Shown here in pieces: positions 58,545-64,000 of a stretch of 64,000 nt of DNA; position 1 is the stretch's first letter, and each line of letters begins with the position of its first letter. The DNA is from Uliginosibacterium aquaticum (GTDB taxonomy: Bacteria > Pseudomonadota > Gammaproteobacteria > Burkholderiales > Rhodocyclaceae). A program made the translations under genes and the position numbers. The notes below the pieces were generated by a model. It was not told the origin of the DNA. It searched no databases and worked only from the letters and a program-made list of their open reading frames with translations. The stretch spans positions 620,001-684,000 of the forward strand of contig NZ_JABCSC020000002.1 in NCBI RefSeq assembly GCF_012972705.2. The letters are read 5' to 3'.

Positions 58545-59690
58545 ATGCAATCAAGCCACCGCCTTACCGGCGCGCTGGCGCTCGTGGCTGCCAGCCTGCT
58601 GGCCAGCCCGGGTGCCCTCGCCGTCAGCTCCACCACCGCCCGCCCGCAACTGAGCAGTACGGCAGCGGCCGGCTACACGATCTCGAAGTACATGGCCCAG
58701 GCCGGCACCATCGGCTCGCTCACGACGGATAACTGGGATCCCACTGGCGGCGTTGGCGCCATCAGTGGCTTCACTGCCAACTACAAGGTCGCCGCCGACG
58801 GCAGCGCCAGCTACACCACCATCCAGGCCGCCATCAACGCCGCCGTATCGGCGGGCGGCACGAGCCGCAAGTACATCAGCGTGAAGGCCGGCACCTACAA
58901 GGAAGTAGTGTGCATCCCGTCTTCCGCCCCACCGATCACGCTCTACGGTCTGGACGCCAGCGCTGGCAACACAGTGCTTCACTACAACAATTCCAACCTG
59001 ACGCCAAAATCCACCGGCACCGCCACCTCCAAGTGCGCCAGCAATGCCTCGGCCACCACCGTCGGCACCAGTGACAGTGCCAGCTTCACGGTGATGTCCA
59101 AAGACTTCCGCGCCCGCAACCTGACTTTCAAGAACAGCTACACCGAGGGCAGCTACAGCGGCAGCAACCAATCCGCCCTGGCCTTATCGGTGCGCGGCGA
59201 CAAGGCGATCTTCGAGAACGTGCAGGTGATCGGCAATCAGGACACCCTGTTCATTGGCTCAACCAGCTACAGCACGGTAATCCGCGCCTTCTTCAAGTCG
59301 AGCTTCGTGCAGGGGGATGTGGACTTCATCTTTGGCCACGGTACCGCTGCTTTCTACGGCTGCACGATCCAGTACACCGGCGCGCGTCTGGGCGCCTCGG
59401 CCACCAGCTACATTTTTGCCCCCAGCACCCAGTCGACCAACAGCTACGGCTTCCTGGTCACCAACAGCACGCTGAACTCCACCGGCAGCGCGGGCACCGG
59501 CAAGACTTATCTGGGTCGAAACTGGGCGCAATCGGGCGCCAAAGGCCAACTGGTGATACGTGACACAGCCATCGGCGCGCATGTCCGCATCACCGATCCC
59601 TGGGCGGCCGGCACCAATGGCGCAGCCTATTCCAGCTCAACCGCCCGTTTCTGGGAATACAACAATTCCGGAACCGGCAGCGGCAACTGA
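58545..59690 (+). CDS. Secreted pectin methylesterase (CE8)
   Basis: The 381-residue precursor has a signal peptide (cleavage around residue 26, ALA-V). The CE8 beta-helix shows GNQDTLFIG, QGDVDFIFGHGTAAF with the catalytic aspartates, and YLGRNWAQSG with the conserved Arg and Trp. It removes methyl groups from pectin. GGAG six bases before ATG 58545 decides the start over the upstream TTG. A TATAAT at 58464 lacks a -35 at proper spacing. Confidence 0.93.
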   Translation: MQSSHRLTGALALVAASLLASPGALAVSSTTARPQLSSTAAAGYTISKYMAQAGTIGSLTTDNWDPTGGVGAISGFTANYKVAADGSASYTTIQAAINAAVSAGGTSRKYISVKAGTYKEVVCIPSSAPPITLYGLDASAGNTVLHYNNSNLTPKSTGTATSKCASNASATTVGTSDSASFTVMSKDFRARNLTFKNSYTEGSYSGSNQSALALSVRGDKAIFENVQVIGNQDTLFIGSTSYSTVIRAFFKSSFVQGDVDFIFGHGTAAFYGCTIQYTGARLGASATSYIFAPSTQSTNSYGFLVTNSTLNSTGSAGTGKTYLGRNWAQSGAKGQLVIRDTAIGAHVRITDPWAAGTNGAAYSSSTARFWEYNNSGTGSGN

Positions 59691-59735
59691 GCCGCCTTCC
59701 ACCGCTTGACTCCTCCTGCCTAAGTGCAGTTGATT

Positions 59736-59770
59736 GGCCCGGTGGCTCAACGCCGCCGGGCCCTTTTTTT
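59736..59770 (+). terminator. Rho-independent terminator after the pectin methylesterase
   Basis: GGCCCGGTGGC/GCCGCCGGGCC pair over 11 bp with one G-U wobble, 5-base loop, then seven T. Confidence 0.9.
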
Positions 59771-59904
59771 GACGGTCTCAAGCCCGCGTGCAAAAAAACA
59801 ACGGCCCTTGGTCGGGCGGAAGCGATGCTGCAGCGCACGCCTGCCCCAAGGTCTGGCCAGCTCGCTATGATCTGCCCCACACTAGACTTGCCCGGATAGC
59901 CAGC

Positions 59905-60855
59905 ATGAACACCCGTCGCCGCATCTCCCTCGTCATCCCCTTCTACAACGAAGAAGAAAACGTCGACAACACGCTGGCCGTGATCGGCAAGGTGATCGAC
60001 AGCACCCGCTACGACTGGGAACTGGTCGCCATCAATGACGGCAGTCGCGACCAGACCCTGGCCAAGCTGCATGCCGCCAATCCGGAAAACTTCGAGCTGG
60101 TGGTGGTGGATCTGTCGCGCAACTTCGGCAAGGAGGCCGCGCTTTCCGCCGGCCTGTCGCAAGCCTCCGGCGACGCCGTGATCCCGCTCGACGCAGACCT
60201 GCAGGATCCGCCCGAGATGATCGCGGCGATGCTGGAAAAATGGGAACAGGGCTTCGAAGTGGTGCTCGCCCGCCGCTCGGACCGCAGCAGCGACGGCTTC
60301 CTCAAGCGCCAGTCCGCCGAAGGTTTCTACCGCGTGATGAACCGCCTCTCGGAAGTGAAGATTCCGGATAACGTCGGCGACTTCCGCCTGATGGACCGCC
60401 GCGTGGTCGAAGTCGTCGCCAACCTGCCCGAGAGCCGCCGCTTCATGAAGGGCCTGTTCGCCTGGGCCGGTTTCCGCACCACCAGCATTGATTACATCCG
60501 CCCCGAGCGCGAATTCGGCGAAACCAAGTTCTCCGGCTGGAAGCTGTGGAACCTCGCCGTGGAAGGCATTACCTCCTTCTCGATTGCGCCGCTGAAGATC
60601 TGGACCTATGTCGGTTTCCTCGTCGCACTGGGCGCCTTCCTCTACGGCAGCGTGGTGATCGCGCGCACCCTGTTCTTCGGCATCGATGTGCCCGGCTATG
60701 CCTCCTTGCTGACCGTGATGCTGTTCATGTCCGGCCTGCAACTGATCGGCCTCGGGGTGATCGGCGAATATGTCGGCCGCGTCTATCTGGAAAGCAAGCG
60801 CCGCCCGCCCTTCGTGATCCGCTCGGTGGAGCAGCGCGGCCGGAAATCCGCATGA
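59905..60855 (+). CDS. GtrB/DPM1-type polyprenyl-phosphate glycosyltransferase
   Basis: The 316-residue protein begins MNTRRRISLVIPFYNEEENV, has LDADLQDPPE (the DxD region) and ends in two membrane helices (about 230-300). It would transfer a sugar, probably glucose, from UDP-sugar to undecaprenyl phosphate. The ATG at 59905 fits this family; the frame opens earlier. The stop overlaps the GtrA gene's ATG. Confidence 0.93.
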   Translation: MNTRRRISLVIPFYNEEENVDNTLAVIGKVIDSTRYDWELVAINDGSRDQTLAKLHAANPENFELVVVDLSRNFGKEAALSAGLSQASGDAVIPLDADLQDPPEMIAAMLEKWEQGFEVVLARRSDRSSDGFLKRQSAEGFYRVMNRLSEVKIPDNVGDFRLMDRRVVEVVANLPESRRFMKGLFAWAGFRTTSIDYIRPEREFGETKFSGWKLWNLAVEGITSFSIAPLKIWTYVGFLVALGAFLYGSVVIARTLFFGIDVPGYASLLTVMLFMSGLQLIGLGVIGEYVGRVYLESKRRPPFVIRSVEQRGRKSA

Positions 60856-61232
60856 TCCGCGCCGAATTCCCGCGCTTCCTGCGTTTCTGTGCGGTCGGGG
60901 TCGCCAATACAGGCGTGCACATGCTCATCGTGCTGACGCTGGCCGAGCTGCTGCACTGGCCGCCCCCCCTGGCCAACGCCATGGCATTTTTAGGCGCTAA
61001 CCTGTTCTCCTACATCCTCAACAGCCGCTGGACCTTCGCCACGATGAAGGGCGACGCCTCCCGCTATCCGCGTTTTCTGGCCGTGTCGCTGGTCGGCCTG
61101 GCGATTTCCTGGGCCAGTGTTGAACTGGCCATGCTCGCCGGCCTGCATTACCTGTTCGGCGTAGTGGGCTCGGTGCTGCTGGTGGCGGTCAGCGGCTACA
61201 TCCTCAACCGCCTGTTCGTATTCCGCCACTGA
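60852..61232 (+). CDS. GtrA-family membrane protein
   Basis: The 126-residue protein has four hydrophobic helices and phrases such as FLRFCAVGVANTGVHML, LNSRWTFA and GYILNRLFVF that define the GtrA/DPMS family, which is thought to flip the polyprenyl-linked sugar. ATGA overlap couples it to the GtrB-like gene, the usual pair. A hydrolase starts two bases after its stop. Confidence 0.92.
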   Translation: MIRAEFPRFLRFCAVGVANTGVHMLIVLTLAELLHWPPPLANAMAFLGANLFSYILNSRWTFATMKGDASRYPRFLAVSLVGLAISWASVELAMLAGLHYLFGVVGSVLLVAVSGYILNRLFVFRH

Positions 61233-61234
61233 AG

Positions 61235-61903
61235 ATGGACTTTCCCTGCCTGATCCGCCGCCCGGAAACTCCGCCGCAGCATCGCCCGCCGCTGCTGGTT
61301 CTGCTGCACGGCAAGGGCGCCAACGAGGAAGACCTGTTCAGCATCGCCCGCCATACCGATCCGCGCTTCGTGGTCGCCAGCCTGCGTGCGCCGCACGAGA
61401 TGGCGCCCGGCTACTACCGCTGGTACGAGCGCACTGGCACACCGCAAGGCAGCGTGTTCGACGAAGCCGAGATCGAGGCCAGCCGCATCTGGCTGGTGCA
61501 GGCCGTGAATGACCTGGTCATGGGGCTGGGCGCGGATCGGCGCCAGGTACATCTGTTCGGCTTCAGCCAGGGTGCCGCCATGGCTCTGGCCATGGCGCTG
61601 ACCTCGCCGCAACATGTGCGTAGTGTGGTGAGCATCGCCGGACGTCTGTTGCGCGCCTGTGCACCGCTGGCCGCGCCACCCTCGGCGCTAGCCCACCTGA
61701 GCGTCCTGCTGCAACACGGCAGCCAGGATGATCTGGTGCCGCATGCCGAGTCTGCGCTGGCCTGCCAGCTCTTCGCCGAGCTCGGCGTCAAACAAGGTTT
61801 CAAGAGCTACCATGCCGGCCACACCATCAGCCCGGCCATGCTCAAGGATGCGCTGGACTTTCTGCGCGTCCAGCTCGACGCCGACACGCCATCTGCATCC
61901 TGA
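61235..61903 (+). CDS. Alpha/beta hydrolase (phospholipase/carboxylesterase family)
   Basis: The 222-residue hydrolase has LLVLLHGKGANEEDL (oxyanion area), nucleophile serine in LFGFSQGAAM, and Asp and His of the triad around QHGSQDDLVPH and YHAGHTISPAM. It matches the PLPC/YpfH-type serine esterases. It is translated directly after gtrA and may be cotranscribed, but its relation to glycosylation is unclear. Confidence 0.88.
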   Translation: MDFPCLIRRPETPPQHRPPLLVLLHGKGANEEDLFSIARHTDPRFVVASLRAPHEMAPGYYRWYERTGTPQGSVFDEAEIEASRIWLVQAVNDLVMGLGADRRQVHLFGFSQGAAMALAMALTSPQHVRSVVSIAGRLLRACAPLAAPPSALAHLSVLLQHGSQDDLVPHAESALACQLFAELGVKQGFKSYHAGHTISPAMLKDALDFLRVQLDADTPSAS

Positions 61904-61934
61904 AAAAAAGGCCGCCAGGCAAGCGCTGGCAGCC
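61903..61934 (-). terminator. Rho-independent terminator of the ALG10-like gene
   Basis: On the minus strand GGCTGCCAG pairs with CTGGCGGCC (one G-U wobble, 7-base loop), then seven T, just past the stop at 61955. Confidence 0.8.
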
Positions 61935-61954
61935 GTGTTGCGGGGCCGTGCGGC

Positions 61955-63223
61955 TCAGATGAAGAACAGGCGCGTCACCGAGCCGAACAACATGAAGGCC
62001 GACATCAGGATCCCATAGATCAGCGCAAAGTTCTCCCAGCGCTCACTCATCAGCGGCCGCCACAGCACGAACAGCAACAGCGCCGGCACGTAGTAGCGCG
62101 GCTCGATCAGCGGATGCATCGCCGCCGAGGCGATGGCGGCCGGATACAGCCAGTTCAAACGTGCGTCCGGCATGCGCGTCACACATGCGGTCAGCACCAT
62201 CCAGGCCACCGGCAGGAAGGCCAGCACACGGAAGGTGAAGCTCTGGGTCAGCCAGTACAGCAACTCGTTGTGCAACCACCAGCGCAGGTGTTCCTGATTG
62301 TAGGGATGCGGGTTGGTGTAGGTGCCCATGTAGAGCAGAAAGCCCGCCAGCAGCATCAGCACCACGGCCGGGCGGCGTGCCATCAGATCGAGAATGCGCG
62401 GCACGGCCTGCAGGTTGTGGGGCAGAAAAATCACCCAGCTCCAGATCAGGAAGCTGTAGATGTTGCCGGGATTAACCCCTTCCTGATGGAAGGATCGATC
62501 GCCCACTGCCACGCCCTTGTTCCAGATCACGAAGGCCACCACCACGCCGAGCAGCAACAGCAGCGGCCAGGCCTTGCACAAGGTATTCAGCAGCAGGCGA
62601 CGCAGCATCGCGCGCCAGTGTTCGAGCTTCACCCCATCCAGCATCACCAGCCACAACATCAGCGCCGACCAGATGATGGTGTCCTGACGCAGCACGAAGG
62701 CAATGGCGCCGGCCACACCGGCCCACAGCAGGCGCCCGCTCAGCGCACACATGGCCGTGGCGAGCACGGCTGCCGCCGCCCAGGCATCGGTGTACATCAT
62801 GAAATAGAAGGGGAAGAGCAGCGGGAAGTACCACAGCTGCAAGACCCTCCTGCCCGCTTCCGCCGGCATCTGCCGGACCAGCATGTACCAGCCGATCCAA
62901 GGCAGGCTCAGGGCCCCCACCAGGGTCACCGTCCGGTGCATCTGGTCGTGATAGAAATGCAACGCTTGCGCCACCAGCGCCAGCACGGCGTGGTAGGTCG
63001 GGATCATGGTGATGTTGTCAAGGATCTCCCAGTTGCCGGCATACATGTGCCAGATCTGCGCGCCGTGAAAACCTTCGTCGGACAACAGGCCGGCCTGGGT
63101 GCCCACCAGAGCCAGACCGAACACTGCTCCGATCAGGATGCAGATTCCGGCCGTCCAGCTGCTCCACTGCCCTGCCACATTTCCGGGCCTGCTCTCGCCC
63201 GCCTGCATTGCCTGCACTGCCAA
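61955..63223 (-). CDS. ALG10/DIE2-like membrane glucosyltransferase
   Basis: The 422-residue GT-C-type membrane protein shows hallmarks of eukaryotic ALG10 (Dol-P-Glc alpha-1,2-glucosyltransferase). In order: LLSDEGFHGAQ (acidic pair at 49-50), LRQDTIIWS (179-186), NKGVAVGDRSFHQE (235-248), HPYNQEHLRWW (306-316) and LIEPRYYVP (372-380), which parallel ALG10's DE.FH, RQTNIIWA, GDRSSHE, DNRHYTFY and LEFRYF as I recall them. About ten helices. The TTG at 63223 has GGGGAGA seven bases upstream; an ATG lies at 63208. It converges on gtrA/gtrB and probably takes its sugar from their lipid product. Confidence 0.85.
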   Translation of the reverse strand: MAVQAMQAGESRPGNVAGQWSSWTAGICILIGAVFGLALVGTQAGLLSDEGFHGAQIWHMYAGNWEILDNITMIPTYHAVLALVAQALHFYHDQMHRTVTLVGALSLPWIGWYMLVRQMPAEAGRRVLQLWYFPLLFPFYFMMYTDAWAAAAVLATAMCALSGRLLWAGVAGAIAFVLRQDTIIWSALMLWLVMLDGVKLEHWRAMLRRLLLNTLCKAWPLLLLLGVVVAFVIWNKGVAVGDRSFHQEGVNPGNIYSFLIWSWVIFLPHNLQAVPRILDLMARRPAVVLMLLAGFLLYMGTYTNPHPYNQEHLRWWLHNELLYWLTQSFTFRVLAFLPVAWMVLTACVTRMPDARLNWLYPAAIASAAMHPLIEPRYYVPALLLFVLWRPLMSERWENFALIYGILMSAFMLFGSVTRLFFI

Positions 63224-63529
63224 GATCCGTCTCCCCGCTTGTTATGTGTGCCCGGCGCCGTTGATCAACACGGCGCCAGAAGGCCTTTCCAGAAGGCTGC
63301 CCATACTACCAGCCACCTGCTTTGAACACATGCCGCAGCGCGGCGCAAGCGACCAGACGTCGCTGCATGCAACAAACGCAAGCGCCCCCCCACTGCCGTC
63401 CGTCGCAGACTGTTCTGCCCTGCCCTTCAGGCCCCGGCTCGCACAGGAAGGGCGGTGGCAAAATTGCCCTATTCCAAGCACGCCAGCCCGCCCGCGCGGT
63501 ATCCGGCGCTCATCCCCGGGGATTCCAGC

Positions 63530-64000
63530 ATGACCAGGCACAAACTTCTCGCCGCAATTGCGGCCGCATTCATTGCCCTTGCCGCGATGGCCGGCTGGTG
63601 GTGGAAGACGCAGCGTACCCCTCAGATGATCGGTGGCGATGCCGTGATCGCCCAGGCTGATGGCCCCTTTGAAGCTAATACCTGCCAATCCCGCCTGTTC
63701 GAAGACCAGCCCGCCCTGGCCGTCGTTTTTTCAGAGCCGGTAGCAAGCGGCCAATCCTTCGACAAGCTGCTGCAGGTGGTGGATCTGGGCCGCATTGATG
63801 GCGCAGCAGACAACAGCAGCGAACAAACCTCCAGCCAGGGTCCGGCCCAGAACGGCAAGGCCAGCAGCAACGAGAAAATCCTACCCGGCAGCTGGGTGAT
63901 CGGCAGCAACCCGCGCGTACTGTTCTTCCCCTACATCAAGCCGCAACGCAATTACCGCATCCGCATCGCAGCCGAGTTCAAGGCCGCCGCCGGCGCCAAA
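63530..64000 (+). CDS. Alpha-2-macroglobulin-family protein, N-terminal part, cut by the window edge
   Basis: The frame is open for 157 codons from the ATG at 63530 to the last base. The N terminus is a membrane anchor (LLAAIAAAFIALAAMAGWWW) without a lipobox cysteine, unlike E. coli YfhM. Mature sequence includes TCQSRLFEDQPALAVVFSEP and PRVLFFPYIKPQRNYRI, which match the first MG-type domain of bacterial alpha-2-macroglobulins as I recall. A Ser/Gln-rich insert lies in between. The rest, including any thioester motif, is beyond the edge. Confidence 0.78.
   Translation, partial: MTRHKLLAAIAAAFIALAAMAGWWWKTQRTPQMIGGDAVIAQADGPFEANTCQSRLFEDQPALAVVFSEPVASGQSFDKLLQVVDLGRIDGAADNSSEQTSSQGPAQNGKASSNEKILPGSWVIGSNPRVLFFPYIKPQRNYRIRIAAEFKAAAGAK

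Noticed and set aside
59590-60741. 383-codon minus-strand frame opposite the GtrB-like gene
   Set aside because: The plus-strand protein is a definite GT2 family member; the frame is its shadow.
62114-63325. 403-codon plus-strand frame opposite the ALG10-like gene
   Set aside because: Composition is typical of antisense to a hydrophobic protein (very His/Gln-rich); the minus-strand protein has clear motifs.

Overview
The window is about 64 kb of dense, GC-rich chromosome with short intergenic gaps and many 4-bp start/stop overlaps. No rRNA, tRNA, CRISPR array, insertion sequence or prophage was seen. Gene content points to a betaproteobacterium: a class I PHA cluster with a PhaR repressor, the divergent rluD/bamD pair, fused-type PntA plus PntB, E. 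coli-type glucokinase in an Entner-Doudoroff block, and c-di-GMP enzymes. Rhodocyclales (for example a Uliginosibacterium-like organism) is my guess only. A GH5 cellulase, a CE8 pectin methylesterase and a CE12-type rhamnogalacturonan acetylesterase suggest growth on plant cell-wall material.

Layout. 1-2.8 kb: 3' part of hemH, a small membrane protein and a TPR/GT9-like protein in one overlapping operon. 2.7-9.1 kb: nadE, the pntAB transhydrogenase (with terminator) and corA. 9.2-13.3 kb: phaC, two different phaB genes and phaR, all on the minus strand, with no phaA. 13.4-19.4 kb: a small membrane protein, rluD/bamD, a LysE-type exporter, a PAS-GGDEF-EAL protein and panC. 19.5-22.9 kb: a tightly overlapping three-gene unit (glycosyltransferase-fold protein with lost catalytic motifs, bactofilin-like beta-helix protein, polytopic membrane protein) that matches no system I know. 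22.9-26.6 kb: edd divergent from pgl-glk. 26.6-33.7 kb: an outer-membrane barrel candidate, an orphan ParA, bioA-speD, and a three-gene minus-strand operon ending in a large FtsX/YbbP-type permease.

33.9-39.2 kb: Cache-HAMP-GGDEF cyclase, a cupin, zwf and the secreted cellulase. 39.3-42.9 kb: DUF4395 protein, an AAA ATPase with a perfect palindrome upstream plus a small membrane partner, an AsmA/DUF748 protein and a short hypothetical. 42.9-47.4 kb (minus): beta-propeller protein, ybaK, a tandem FKBP, upp and an orphan periplasmic binding protein. 47.5-50.2 kb: MarR regulator divergent from an aminotransferase with palindromes between them, then rlmF. 50.2-59.8 kb: rhamnogalacturonan acetylesterase, NIT-type chemoreceptor, YgiQ radical SAM protein, PAS histidine kinase and pectin methylesterase. 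59.9-63.2 kb: GtrB-like and GtrA-like genes, a hydrolase, and, convergent to them, a membrane protein carrying clear hallmarks of the eukaryotic ALG10/DIE2 glucosyltransferase. 63.5-64 kb: the start of an alpha-2-macroglobulin-like gene cut by the window edge.

How they work together. glk, zwf, pgl and edd give glucose to KDPG (the aldolase eda is not here) and yield NADPH; pntAB balances NADPH; PhaB uses NADPH to make PHA precursor for PhaC. The secreted enzymes could feed sugars and uronates to that route. The most novel-looking parts are the GtrB/GtrA/ALG10-like set and the pseudo-glycosyltransferase/bactofilin-like unit.
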